Source: Candidatus Rokuibacteriota bacterium
GTDB taxonomy: Bacteria > Methylomirabilota > Methylomirabilia > Rokubacteriales > CSP1-6
Reading direction: 5' to 3'
Assembly (NCBI GenBank): GCA_003221515.1
Contig: QHSI01000109.1
Coordinates: 1 to 64,000, forward strand
DNA: 64,000 bases
The notes under the pieces are model-generated. The model was not told the DNA's origin. It saw nothing but the letters and a program-made list of their open reading frames with translations, and searched no databases. A program made the translations under genes and the position numbers. Each line of letters begins with the position of its first letter. The first letter of the stretch is position 1. Below are positions 27,694-37,464 of the stretch, piece after piece.

Positions 27694-27779
27694 AATTGAC
27701 GGTACGCTGGCGACTCGCGGACCACTCGGACGAGGACGTTTACGTTACGGGCCTTCTGTGCACAAATCTGTGCAAACGT

Positions 27780-27922
27780 TTACATACGCCCCAATGTCTT
27801 GAGCGAGGGCCAGCCGCCGAGCTCCTGGATCGTCCGCGGATCCACGCCGGCCATCGCCAGCCTAGACGCGAACGTGTGGGGTAGGTCGTGGGGCGAGACA
27901 TTGAGGCGGCCGCGGCAGTCGG
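27780..27922 (-). pseudogene. Tyrosine recombinase / phage integrase C-terminal fragment
   Basis: RLNVSPHDLPHTFASRLAMAGVDPRTIQELGGWPSLKTLGRM*: HxLRHTFAS box with catalytic Arg replaced by Pro; ends before the usual Tyr. Confidence 0.75.
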
Positions 27923-28324
27923 TCATGGGGGACGAGCCCGGGCGCTCACCGCGGGCGTGCAGCCACTCGACCCACGCGAATTTACGGCGCTGACCGCCAC
28001 GTAGTAGAGCTGGCCCAGGGTCAGCCCCGTCAGTCTCACGCTGACCCTTTGGTCGGGAGCAGGGCGTGCTGTCCAGGAGCGGACCGTAACAAAGGGACCG
28101 TCGGGACAAGGGGGATTCGTGGTGCTGTAGTAGACGCGATAGGACTTCAGGTCCGTCAAGGGACTCCCATCGGCATTCGTGGTCGGAGCCGTCCATGATG
28201 TATCGAGGACGCCGTCCACCGCCGGGCGGCGCATCCAAAAGAGTCCGCCGAGAGTCGCGATGCAGGCGAGAAACACGAAGCCAATCGCAAGCCACGTGAA
28301 GCGCGCTCCTGCTGAGGTCCTCAA
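27923..28324 (-). CDS. Membrane-anchored fibronectin type III-like domain protein
   Basis: TM segment; DLKSYRVYYSTT...VRLTGLTLGQLYYVAVSAVNSRG. Confidence 0.7.
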   Translation of the reverse strand: MRTSAGARFTWLAIGFVFLACIATLGGLFWMRRPAVDGVLDTSWTAPTTNADGSPLTDLKSYRVYYSTTNPPCPDGPFVTVRSWTARPAPDQRVSVRLTGLTLGQLYYVAVSAVNSRGSSGCTPAVSARARPP

Positions 28325-28416
28325 GCCTCCGCCTGTCTATCGGCCCGCGTGATCCGAATGCCGGGACACGCGCGCGCGACCCTCAGGGCTCTCGCCTCGA
28401 CCCCCGGGCCGGCCCC

Positions 28417-29577
28417 TCACCTCGCGCCGTTGAGCTTGTAGAGCCGCGCGCAGTTGTCCCAGAGGATCTTGGCCTTCGTCTTGTCGGCGACCCCTTCGAG
28501 CGAGACGAACTCCTCGATCGCGTGCGGGAAGAGCCCGTCGGAGTGCGGGTAGTCGGTCGACACCACGATGTTGTCGTCGCCGACCGCCTCGACCACCTGC
28601 TTGAGCACCTTCTCGTCGGAATCGGTCGCCACGTAGCACTGGCGGAAGAAGTACTGGCTCGGGAGCTGCGAGATCTGGACGTCCGAGCCGGGGCCGAACT
28701 TCTCCCACGCCTCGTCGAGCCGCCAGAGCCACCACGGGAGCCAGCCGCAGGTGCCCTCGAGGAACGCGCAGCGAAGCCCGGGATGCCGCTCGAGCACGCC
28801 GCCGGCGGCCATACTCGCGAACGCGAGCATCAGCTCCATCGGGTTGCGGCCGGCCACGCCGATGACGCGCCCGTTCGGATGATCCAGATAGCGCCGGGCG
28901 ATGTCGTCGCGCAGCGAGGCCTGACCGGTGGGGTGGAAACCGACCGGGACCTCGAGCTCCTCGATCGCGCTCCAGAGCGGCTCGAACTCCGGGTCGTGGA
29001 TGTGGCGGCCGTTCACCGGGTTGGGGTTGCCGATCACGGCGACGGCGCCCAGCTCACCCACCGCGCGCCGGGCCTCGCGGATGGCCAGCTCGGCGTTGTG
29101 GAACGAGATCTGCGCGGCGAACTTCAGGCGGTGGGGGCTGTACGCGCAGAAGTCGCGGGTCCAGTTGTTGTGGGCGCGGGCCAGCGCGGCGGCCACCTCG
29201 GGCTCGAGATCGTCGTGCATCTGCACCTGGCGCCCGCGTGTGCCGTAGATCACCGCCACGTCGATGCCCTCGATGTCCATCGCGGCCACGTGCGACTCGG
29301 AGTCGTAGCCGCGTGCGTGGGCGATCTCGTAGTGCGGGTGGCGGGCGAACGCGCGCTGCTGGAGATCCTTGCCGACGAGCGCCGTCTGCACGCGCCGCGA
29401 CATCTCGCCGATCTCGACCTGGCCGATGCGGATGATCGGCTGGTTCGTCGCGTTCTCCGTGCGGCGGACGAACTGCGGCGCGAACTTCTTGAACGGCTCC
29501 TCGAGATATCGCTCCCAGAGGCCGTCCGGCTCCATCGTGTGTAGATCGCTGTCCAGGACCTTGAACCCGTTCTTCAT
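28417..29577 (-). CDS. Amidohydrolase family protein
   Basis: VLDSDLHTMEPDGLWERYLEEPFKKF, STDYPHSDGLFPHAI; paralogous to 4388-5608. Confidence 0.93.
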   Translation of the reverse strand: MKNGFKVLDSDLHTMEPDGLWERYLEEPFKKFAPQFVRRTENATNQPIIRIGQVEIGEMSRRVQTALVGKDLQQRAFARHPHYEIAHARGYDSESHVAAMDIEGIDVAVIYGTRGRQVQMHDDLEPEVAAALARAHNNWTRDFCAYSPHRLKFAAQISFHNAELAIREARRAVGELGAVAVIGNPNPVNGRHIHDPEFEPLWSAIEELEVPVGFHPTGQASLRDDIARRYLDHPNGRVIGVAGRNPMELMLAFASMAAGGVLERHPGLRCAFLEGTCGWLPWWLWRLDEAWEKFGPGSDVQISQLPSQYFFRQCYVATDSDEKVLKQVVEAVGDDNIVVSTDYPHSDGLFPHAIEEFVSLEGVADKTKAKILWDNCARLYKLNGAR

Positions 29578-29632
29578 GGCGTCTCCCCTATCGGTCGCCG
29601 CTATCAGCCGAAGCGGCGGCAGCGTACCACGC

Positions 29633-30559
29633 TCACGCGCCGAGCCGATCGGGTGGGTCGAGCCCGCGCGCCGCCAGCAGCGCGCGGAGCTTCCGGAGCC
29701 CCGCGGCTTCGATCTGCCGGATGCGCTCGCGGGTGAGCCCGAGCCGCTGGCCGATGGTCTCGAGCTTCTCCGGCGGATCGCCCTCGAGCCCGAAGCGTCG
29801 CCGCAGCACGGTGCGCTCGTTCGCCGCGAGATCGTCGAGTGCCGAGACCAGGTCCGCGCGCTCGCGGAACAGCGACGCGAGCACCTCGCTCGGGTCGGCC
29901 GACCGGTCGACGACCAGATCGCCCACGCGACGCTGTCCCTCGCCGGCCGGCGCATCGAGCGACAGCGGCTGCTGCCGGATTTCTTCGAGTTCCTCGACCT
30001 GGTCCACGGTGGTGCCGAGGGCCGCCGCCAGCTCCTCCATCGTCGGCGCGCGTTCGAGCTTCTGCGTGAGCCGCTGCTGCTCCTTCACGTAGCGCCCGAG
30101 CAACAGCTCGACGTGCACCGGCAAGCGGATCATCCGCGCCTGGTTGGCCAGCGCGCGCACCACCGCCTGGCGGATCCACCACGTCCCGTACGTCGAGAAC
30201 CGCGTACCACGGTCGGGGTCGAATTTCTCCACCGCGCGCAGCAGGCCGATGTTCCCCTCTTCGATCAGGTCGGGCAGCGGCAGGCCTCGGTTGAGATAGC
30301 GACGGGCGATCTGGACGACGAGTCTCAAGTTGGCTTCGGTGAGCGCCGCCTTGGCCGCCGCGTCGCCCGCGCGCACGCGCCGCGCCAGCGCCGCCTCCTC
30401 TTCACGCGACAGGAGCGGGATCCGCGCGATCTCCCCCAGGTAGACCCGGAGGTTCTCGCGGCTGGTCGTCCGCGTTTCCTCGCGCACGTCCTCGTCGACG
30501 GCGTCGACGAGCGTGTCGAGCGGCTCGTCGGGCACGATCTCCTCGGCCTCGTCACTCAT
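29633..30559 (-). CDS. rpoS: RNA polymerase sigma factor (RpoD/RpoS family)
   Basis: [61 protein letters not shown]; synteny with nlpD/pcm/surE suggests RpoS-like. Confidence 0.85.
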   Translation of the reverse strand: MSDEAEEIVPDEPLDTLVDAVDEDVREETRTTSRENLRVYLGEIARIPLLSREEEAALARRVRAGDAAAKAALTEANLRLVVQIARRYLNRGLPLPDLIEEGNIGLLRAVEKFDPDRGTRFSTYGTWWIRQAVVRALANQARMIRLPVHVELLLGRYVKEQQRLTQKLERAPTMEELAAALGTTVDQVEELEEIRQQPLSLDAPAGEGQRRVGDLVVDRSADPSEVLASLFRERADLVSALDDLAANERTVLRRRFGLEGDPPEKLETIGQRLGLTRERIRQIEAAGLRKLRALLAARGLDPPDRLGA

Positions 30560-31370
30560 GGGGCGGGCCCTGGTCCAGCTCTTCTTCGACCTGCGCGATC
30601 CGCGGCGGCAGCGGGAGCAGATAGAGCGGGTTGTACGCATGTCCGTCGCGTCGGATCTCGAAGTGCAGGTGGTCGGTCGTCGCCCGCCCGGTGCGCCCCA
30701 CGAGCGCGATGATCTCACCGGCCTCGACGCGATCGCCGGGCTCGACCAGGTTCACGTCGTTGTGGGCGTAGACGGTCACGAATCCGTCCCGGTGCTCGAT
30801 CTTGACGACCAGGCCGTAGCGCGGTTCCACGCCGCTCACCACGACGCGGCCGGCGGCCGCCGCCTGCACGAGCGCACCGGGTGGCGCCTTGATGTCGATC
30901 CCGCCGTGCCAGCCGCTCCTGCGGTGGCCGAAGGTCGAGACCACCGGGCCCTCGGCCGGCCACCCGAAGGGCGGCATGGCCTGGTCGAAGTCCGGCACCG
31001 CGAGGACGAGCCGCGCGGGCGCGCGCGCGGTGGCGGAGACCGCCACTGGACGAACACCGCCGCTGGGCGCCGGCGCGGTGCCTCGCCCGGCCACCAGGGA
31101 ATCCGGACCAGGAATCACGAGCCGCCGTCCGACCTTCAGGAGGGCGTTGCTGCTGGGCAGGCGGTTGGCCTTGACGAGCGCGCCGACGGTGACACCGTAC
31201 TTCTTGGCGAGCGCGGTCAGGGTGTCGCCTGCTTTCACCTCGTGCGTGCGCTGCGGCGTGCGCGGTCCCGCGACGGGCTCGGCGTAGGCGGTCGCTGGAC
31301 CGAGGGCGACGATCATCCCGAGGGCGACGAGCCCGAGCCGCGTGCCGTCGCGGATCGCGCACGCTCTCAC
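30552..31370 (-). CDS. nlpD: LysM / M23 peptidase (NlpD-like)
   Basis: [52 protein letters not shown]...[13 protein letters not shown]. Confidence 0.88.
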   Translation of the reverse strand: MRACAIRDGTRLGLVALGMIVALGPATAYAEPVAGPRTPQRTHEVKAGDTLTALAKKYGVTVGALVKANRLPSSNALLKVGRRLVIPGPDSLVAGRGTAPAPSGGVRPVAVSATARAPARLVLAVPDFDQAMPPFGWPAEGPVVSTFGHRRSGWHGGIDIKAPPGALVQAAAAGRVVVSGVEPRYGLVVKIEHRDGFVTVYAHNDVNLVEPGDRVEAGEIIALVGRTGRATTDHLHFEIRRDGHAYNPLYLLPLPPRIAQVEEELDQGPPHE

Positions 31371-31663
31371 GATTCGAACTCTGCGTACCGGATGCCGAAG
31401 GCGCCGAACCGGCCGCTCGGCGGGAGCCAGCGGACGGTGACGTGTTCCACGAGGCTGAGCGGCGGGCCCTTCCCGAGGTCGCGGATGAACTCTTCGATGA
31501 CCGGGCGCGGCCCCTCGCAGCGCGCGCGCACGCGCCCGTCCTTCAGGTTCATCACGAAGCCGTCGAGGCCGAGGCTCGCGGCGCGGCGCTGCGCGTAGTT
31601 ACGATAGCCGACGCCCTGGACGCGTCCCTCGACGATGATCTCGGCCGCTGATCTCGCGCTCAC
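31367..31663 (-). CDS. acyP: Acylphosphatase
   Basis: VEGRVQGVGYRNYAQRRAASLGLDGFVMNLKDGRV. Confidence 0.93.
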   Translation of the reverse strand: MSARSAAEIIVEGRVQGVGYRNYAQRRAASLGLDGFVMNLKDGRVRARCEGPRPVIEEFIRDLGKGPPLSLVEHVTVRWLPPSGRFGAFGIRYAEFES

Positions 31664-31732
31664 CGGTCCGTGGCTCGGATTTCAGTCGCCGCTCGACGGC
31701 CGGTCAGGCCGGCCGCCGAGCGGGCGGAGAGA

Positions 31733-31809
<77 letters not shown>

Positions 31810-31836
31810 ACACGACGGGCCCATTGTACAGAATCG

Positions 31837-32493
31837 TCAGGCCTCCCAGGCGTACTTTCCCACGAGCTTGACGAACTTGCACTCGCCGCAGAGGCGCGTC
31901 TTCATTGCGCCGCCGATCTTCTCGACGACGGTCAGCGTCTGGTTCACGGCGTCGCCGATCGGCACGACCATGCGCCCGCCCTCGCCGAGCTGCTGGAAGA
32001 GCGGCGGTGGCACCGACGGACCGCCGGCCGTCACGAGGATCCTATCGAACGGCGCCTCGTCGGGCCAGCCGAGCGTTCCGCTGCCGACGCGCACCCACAC
32101 GTTGTCGTAGCCGAGCCGCTCGAGCAGTGCGCGCGCCCGCTCGGCCAGGCGCGGCAGCCGCTCGATCGAGCAGACGCGCCGCGCCAGCTCCGCCAGCACC
32201 GAGGTCTGATAGCCGGAGCCGGTGCCGACCTCGAGGACCTTTTCTTGACCGTGCAGCTCGAGGAGCTGCGTCATGAGCCCGACGATGTAGGGCTGGGAGA
32301 TGGTCTGCTCTTCGCCGATCGGCAGCGGATGGTCGCCGTGCGCGCGGTTCTGCAGCGCCTCCTCGACGAAGAGATGGCGCGGGACCCGGCGCATCGCGGC
32401 GAGCACGCGCTCGTCGGTGACACCGCGGCGCGCGAGCTGCTCCTCGACCATGCGCGCCCGAGCCGCCTCGTACGCGTCGCGGGGCCGCTCCAC
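31837..32493 (-). CDS. pcm: Protein-L-isoaspartate O-methyltransferase
   Basis: QTISQPYIVGLMTQLLELHGQEKVLEVGTGSGYQ. Confidence 0.95.
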   Translation of the reverse strand: MERPRDAYEAARARMVEEQLARRGVTDERVLAAMRRVPRHLFVEEALQNRAHGDHPLPIGEEQTISQPYIVGLMTQLLELHGQEKVLEVGTGSGYQTSVLAELARRVCSIERLPRLAERARALLERLGYDNVWVRVGSGTLGWPDEAPFDRILVTAGGPSVPPPLFQQLGEGGRMVVPIGDAVNQTLTVVEKIGGAMKTRLCGECKFVKLVGKYAWEA

Positions 32494-33308
32494 TACCCGC
32501 TCCGCGGCTTCCTCGGTCTGTCGCCGCGCTTAGGGGCCACCGGCGCGCGCCCCGTCTCGCCGCGGAGCTGGGCGGTGAGGCTCGTGGACCAGTCGTTCAG
32601 CTCCATCACCGCGCGGTGGTGGGTGAGGTCGAGGTGCAGCGGCGTGACCGAGACGTAGCCCTCGTGCACCGCCGTCATGTCGGTGCCCTCGAGGTCCTCC
32701 CACTTGGGATCGCCGCCGCCGATCCAGTAGTGGCTGCGCCCGCGCGGATCGACCTGCTCGACGATCTTGCCCGAGTACACGCGGTGACCGAGCCGCGTGA
32801 TCCGAATGCCGCGCGGCGCGGTGGCCGGCACGTTCACGTTGAGCAGGGTCTTGCGCGGAAGCCCGACGACCAGCACCCGCAGCGCCAGCAGGCGCGCGAT
32901 GCGCGCGGCCTGATCGAAATCGCCGCCGTCCACCAGCGACACCGCGATCGAGGGGACACCGAGGAGCGTGCCTTCCATCGCGGCCGACACGGTGCCGGAA
33001 TACGTGACATCGTCACCGAGGTTGGTCCCGTGGTTGACGCCGGAGACGACCAGGACCGGCGGCGCGGGCAGGAAGCCGAGTACCGCCAGGTTCACGCAAT
33101 CGGAGGGGGTGCCGTTGACCGCGAAGCGACGCTCGCCGAGCTGCACCGGCCGAATGGGCCGGTGCAGCGTCAGCGCGTGTCCGCAGGCGCTCTGCTCGCG
33201 CTCGGGGGCCACGATGTAGGCATCGCCGAGCTCGGCGAACGCCCTTCCGAGCGCTGCCAGGCCCTCTGCGTGGACGCCGTCATCGTTGGTGAGCAGTACG
33301 ACGGACAT
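32493..33308 (-). CDS. surE: 5'/3'-nucleotidase SurE
   Basis: MSVVLLTNDDGVHAEGL...VVSGVNHGTNLGDDVTYSGTVSAAMEG. Confidence 0.96.
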   Translation of the reverse strand: MSVVLLTNDDGVHAEGLAALGRAFAELGDAYIVAPEREQSACGHALTLHRPIRPVQLGERRFAVNGTPSDCVNLAVLGFLPAPPVLVVSGVNHGTNLGDDVTYSGTVSAAMEGTLLGVPSIAVSLVDGGDFDQAARIARLLALRVLVVGLPRKTLLNVNVPATAPRGIRITRLGHRVYSGKIVEQVDPRGRSHYWIGGGDPKWEDLEGTDMTAVHEGYVSVTPLHLDLTHHRAVMELNDWSTSLTAQLRGETGRAPVAPKRGDRPRKPRSG

Positions 33309-33383
33309 AGTGTTGCGCGCCGCAGGCCGTCGCGGGGCTGGGGCCCCGCCGGCCGAGGCGCGACCATACTCGGAGGAGAAAAA

Positions 33384-33460
<77 letters not shown>

Positions 33461-33499
33461 ACCTTCAGACGTGGATTGTGGCAGATATCCGCGGGGCCT

Positions 33500-33859
33500 T
33501 CAAGGACCGAGGCGCGAGCGCAGCACCCCGAGCCGGTCGCGGATGCGTCGGAGCGTCTCCGCGTAGGCCGCCTCTTTCACGCCGAGCTCGAGCTGCTCCG
33601 AGCGGCGCGACTCGGCGATGAGCCGCTTCTTGGCCCCCTCCAGCGTCAGGCGCTCCTCGTAGAGCAGCGTCTTGATCCGCTGGACGAGCTCGAGGTCGCG
33701 GGGGCGATACAGACGCTGGCCGGCCGGGTTCTTCTTCGGACGGAGCAGCTTGAACTCCGACTCCCAGTAGCGTAGCACGTACGCGGGGACGGTCGTGATC
33801 GACTCGACCTCCCCGATGCGGTAGTAGAGCTTTTCGGCGACTTCTATTGTCGTTGTCAC
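33500..33859 (-). CDS. MerR family transcriptional regulator
   Basis: LYYRIGEVESITTVPAYVLRYWESEFKLLRPKKNPAGQRLYRPRDLELVQRIKTLLYEERLT; GTG start overlaps ihfA stop. Confidence 0.9.
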   Translation of the reverse strand: MTTTIEVAEKLYYRIGEVESITTVPAYVLRYWESEFKLLRPKKNPAGQRLYRPRDLELVQRIKTLLYEERLTLEGAKKRLIAESRRSEQLELGVKEAAYAETLRRIRDRLGVLRSRLGP

Positions 33860-34134
33860 GCCGGAGCGTTGATCCGTTGTTTCAGCCCTTTGCTCGGCTT
33901 GAATGTGAGCACCTTGCGCGCGGTGATTTCGATGGACTCGCCCGTCTGCGGATTCCGGCCGCGCCGTGAGGCCTTGCGGCGGATCCGGAAGTGGCCGAAG
34001 CCGACGATCTTCACGTCTTCGCCCTTCTCGAAACACCGGAAGATGATGTCGAAGACCGATTCGACGACCGACGCCGACTGCCGTTTGGAGAGGCCGTGAT
34101 TCGCGACCGCGTTGACCAAATCGTTCTTCGTCAC
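33856..34134 (-). CDS. ihfA: Integration host factor subunit alpha / HU-family protein
   Basis: MTKNDLVNAVANHGLSKRQ...VKIVGFGHFRIRRKASRRGRNPQTGESIEI. Confidence 0.93.
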   Translation of the reverse strand: MTKNDLVNAVANHGLSKRQSASVVESVFDIIFRCFEKGEDVKIVGFGHFRIRRKASRRGRNPQTGESIEITARKVLTFKPSKGLKQRINAPA

Positions 34135-34192
34135 GGTGAGACGTCACCTCCCCAGGCAGACGCAGCGTCACGTACGCAGACGGTCTCGGCGG

Positions 34193-35182
34193 TCACTGTC
34201 CGGCTCGCGCGAGGAACGGTTTGTAGCCGCGCTTCTCGAGGTCGTGCATCGCCGACGTCGCGTCGGCGCGCGCGTCGTACGGGCCGACGCGCACGCGATA
34301 GAACGTGTCGCCACTCGGGGCCGGCGCGCTCGGTGCTGACGGGCTCGGGGCCGCCGGCGCCGGAGACCCACCGCCCGACCGCCGCACCTGCACCTTGAGC
34401 CCCTCGACCGCGAGGTCCTTCGAGAGCGCGACCGCGTCGCGCAGTGGAAGGCTCGGCTTCACGACGAGGCCGGCGCTCGATTGTTCGGCGGAGAGCCCCT
34501 TGGCGGCGAGCTTCGCGTTGATCTCGGCCGGCACGCCGCCCGACACGTACACGTCGTACTTGTCGCCACCGGTGGTCGGGGCGCTGGGGCTCGGCGCAGC
34601 GGGCGCTTTGGCGGTCGGCGCTCCGCGCAGCATCGATTCGTCGACGTCGAACTTCAGCTCGCGCAGACGCGCCGCGAGCCGTCGCGCGGCGTCCGGATCC
34701 TTGAACGCCCCGACCTGGACGAAATAGGCGCCGCCCGGGCTGGCCTTCGCCGGACGCGGCGCGGTCGGCTCCTTCGCGGCCGCGGTCCGGCTCGAGTCCG
34801 GCTTCTTCGCGGGCGCCGCCGGCTTCTCTCTCGTCGGCGCCGCGGGCTTCTCCTGCGCGACGGCGGGCGGCGGCGGAGCGGGCTCGGGCTTCTCGGCCGC
34901 GGGCGGCGACGTTACGCTCGGCGCCGATGGCATGCTCGCCGGTGGCACAGGCGGCGCCGCGGACGGCGACGCCATGTCGCCCGGCCTCGAGGACGCCGTT
35001 GGCTGCGGAGGCTGCGGGTTGGCCCACTCGAGCAGGTATGGGACGGCGACGGCCGCGACGACTCCGAGCACGACGACAACGAGAATCGCGCGGAACCACA
35101 GTGCGGAGAAGATCGACCGCCGGCCTTCGTCCTCGAAGCGGTCCTCTTCGTCCAGGTCGCCGTGACGGTCAGAATCGGCCAT
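34193..35182 (-). CDS. SPOR-domain membrane protein
   Basis: One TM helix, Pro/Ala-rich linker, AYFVQVGAFKDPDAARRLAARLRE and TFYRVRVGPYDARADA SPOR motifs. Confidence 0.85.
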   Translation of the reverse strand: MADSDRHGDLDEEDRFEDEGRRSIFSALWFRAILVVVVLGVVAAVAVPYLLEWANPQPPQPTASSRPGDMASPSAAPPVPPASMPSAPSVTSPPAAEKPEPAPPPPAVAQEKPAAPTREKPAAPAKKPDSSRTAAAKEPTAPRPAKASPGGAYFVQVGAFKDPDAARRLAARLRELKFDVDESMLRGAPTAKAPAAPSPSAPTTGGDKYDVYVSGGVPAEINAKLAAKGLSAEQSSAGLVVKPSLPLRDAVALSKDLAVEGLKVQVRRSGGGSPAPAAPSPSAPSAPAPSGDTFYRVRVGPYDARADATSAMHDLEKRGYKPFLARAGQ

Positions 35183-35188
35183 CGGGCG

Positions 35189-36103
35189 TCATCTTAGCAT
35201 AGACGTTGGGATTTCAACGTTTTCGACAGGGCTTCGGGCGAAGACGAGGCCGCCGATGAGGGCCTCGGCAGCACTTTTGGTGTCGTCGGTATCGATCATG
35301 AGGGCCACCTGGCCCACTCGGGGGGCCGGACGGCCGAACAGCGCCTGGTAGTCCTTGGCCACGTGGCGCTCCTGGACTCGCCAGGCCTCGCGCGGGCTCA
35401 TCCCCGACTCCACGACGATGATCTTCACGTTCCCGGCCTTGGTGCTGGTGATCCGCGTCCCGACGGGAGCGCGGCTGTCCCAGACGTACCCGATGACGTC
35501 GCTGTTGGTCAGCGGAGCGGGCCAGCGGGGGAAGATCACGTAGACCTGCGCGGCCTGGTCGTCTGCCCCGCGCTCGCGCACGTCGCCTCGGGGCGGCAGG
35601 TGGACGGCCTTCCAGGACCACGAGAGGTACGGGAACTCGTTGGGATCGACGACGACGTCGCGGTAGAGCGCGAACGACGAGTGGTCGCTGCGGAGCCTCA
35701 TGGCCAGACGCGCTCCGTCGCGAACGAGCTCGACCGACGCCCGTCCGACGAACTCCTTCGAGGTCCAGCCCAGCGGAATGCCCTCGGCCGGAAGCCGGAA
35801 CGGGACCCGGTCGGCCACCGGCAGCCAGATGCGACCCTCGCCGTCGGGCAACGGCACACGTCGGGCCGGGGTCATCGCCGCCCTCGATGGTTGCGCCGAC
35901 GCGCCCCCACCTCGGGCGGCCGTCTTCACGGTCGGCGTCGAGAGGACCGCTCCGGCCTGCTCGTCCAACGGCGCGGGCGCGCGGTTGAAGAAGAAGGCGC
36001 GGTGACGTGGGCTCGAGAGGAGCGCGGCCGCGCCGATCAGCACGACGAGAGCAACGACGAGAAGGCGCGCGGTCGGCCGTGACCCTCGGTCGCCGAGCGT
36101 CAC
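35189..36103 (-). CDS. DUF3047 domain protein
   Basis: FPYLSWSWKAVHLPPRGDVRERGADDQAAQVYVIFP...NVKIIVVESG. Confidence 0.8.
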   Translation of the reverse strand: MTLGDRGSRPTARLLVVALVVLIGAAALLSSPRHRAFFFNRAPAPLDEQAGAVLSTPTVKTAARGGGASAQPSRAAMTPARRVPLPDGEGRIWLPVADRVPFRLPAEGIPLGWTSKEFVGRASVELVRDGARLAMRLRSDHSSFALYRDVVVDPNEFPYLSWSWKAVHLPPRGDVRERGADDQAAQVYVIFPRWPAPLTNSDVIGYVWDSRAPVGTRITSTKAGNVKIIVVESGMSPREAWRVQERHVAKDYQALFGRPAPRVGQVALMIDTDDTKSAAEALIGGLVFARSPVENVEIPTSMLR

Positions 36104-37452
36104 CGGCGCAGACCCCTCGCCCGAGCCCTCGGCGTCGTCGCCTTCCGCAGCGACAGGCGGATCGGAGAGCCCGAGAGCCCGAAGGCGTGCCGGAGCGATT
36201 TCACCAGGTAGCGCTCGTAGGAGAAGTGGACGTCGCCGGGCCGGTTGACGTGCAGGGCGAACGTCGGCGGCCCCACGGCCACCTGCGACGCGGCCTGGAT
36301 CGTCAGGGAGGCGCCGCGCACGGACGCGGGGCGTCGGGCGATCGCCGTGCGCATCGCTTCCAGGACCGCGTGGCTGGGGATACGCCGCCGGGCCTCCACC
36401 GCCACCTGGTCGATCGTGTCGAAGAGCTCCGGAATCCCCTGGGACTCCGTGGCCGACGTGAAGCACACGGGTGCGTAGTCGAGGAACGGCAGCCGCTCGC
36501 GGATCTGATCGACGACCTCGGCCTTTCTGATGAGCCCGCGGGGTACCAGATCCCACTTGTTGACGACGATCACGGCGGCGCGGCCGGCCTCGTTGGCGTA
36601 GCCGGCGATGTGCGCGTCCTGGGCCGCGATGCCTTCGGAGGAGTCGACCACGACGAGCGCCACCTGACACCGCTCGAGGCTCTTGAGCGCCATGACGACC
36701 GCGAGCTTCTCGAGGGGCTCGTGCACGCGCCCCTTGCGACGGATCCCCGCCGTGTCGACGAGCACGTACGTGCGTCCCTCGTAGACCAGCGTGGTGTCGA
36801 CGGAGTCGCGCGTGGTTCCGGGCGCCTCGTGGACCAGCACGCGCTCGGCGCCGACCATCGCGTTGACCAGCGAAGACTTGCCCACGTTCGGGCGCCCGAC
36901 CACGGCGATGTGGACCGGCGTGGCCGGCCGCTCCGTCGGTGTCGGGGGCGCGGGGCAGCGCTCTCGCAGGAGCTCGATCATCTCCGCGACGCCTCGCCCG
37001 TGCTCGGCCGAGACGGGCACGGGGGCGCCGAATCCGAGCCGGTAGAGATCGCCCAGCGTGTCCTCTTGCGCCGCGGAGTCCACCTTGTTCGCCGCGAGCA
37101 CCACGGGGCGGCCCGACTTTCGAAGGATGGCCGCGATCTCGAGGTCGAGCGCGGTGACGCCCTCGCGGACATCGATCACGAACAGCACGAGGTCCGCCTC
37201 CTCGACGGCGGTGAGCACCTGACGGCGCACCCCCTCGATCAGGGGCTCCTCCGACGACGGATCGAAGCCGCCGGTGTCGATGGCCGTCGCCTGCCAGCGC
37301 TCGAAGGCGACGCGGCCGTAGAGCCGGTCGCGAGTAACGCCGGGCGTGTCGCGGACGAGCGCCTGGCGCCGGCCGACGAGGCGATTGAACAGCGTCGACT
37401 TGCCAACGTTCGGCCGGCCTACCACGGCGATGATCGGGCGGATCAGCGTCAC
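36100..37452 (-). CDS. der: Ribosome biogenesis GTPase Der (EngA)
   Basis: Two GTPase domains: VGRPNVGKSTLFNRL and VGRPNVGKSSLVNAMVG. Confidence 0.97.
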   Translation of the reverse strand: MTLIRPIIAVVGRPNVGKSTLFNRLVGRRQALVRDTPGVTRDRLYGRVAFERWQATAIDTGGFDPSSEEPLIEGVRRQVLTAVEEADLVLFVIDVREGVTALDLEIAAILRKSGRPVVLAANKVDSAAQEDTLGDLYRLGFGAPVPVSAEHGRGVAEMIELLRERCPAPPTPTERPATPVHIAVVGRPNVGKSSLVNAMVGAERVLVHEAPGTTRDSVDTTLVYEGRTYVLVDTAGIRRKGRVHEPLEKLAVVMALKSLERCQVALVVVDSSEGIAAQDAHIAGYANEAGRAAVIVVNKWDLVPRGLIRKAEVVDQIRERLPFLDYAPVCFTSATESQGIPELFDTIDQVAVEARRRIPSHAVLEAMRTAIARRPASVRGASLTIQAASQVAVGPPTFALHVNRPGDVHFSYERYLVKSLRHAFGLSGSPIRLSLRKATTPRARARGLRR

Positions 37453-37464
37453 GAACTCGCCTCG

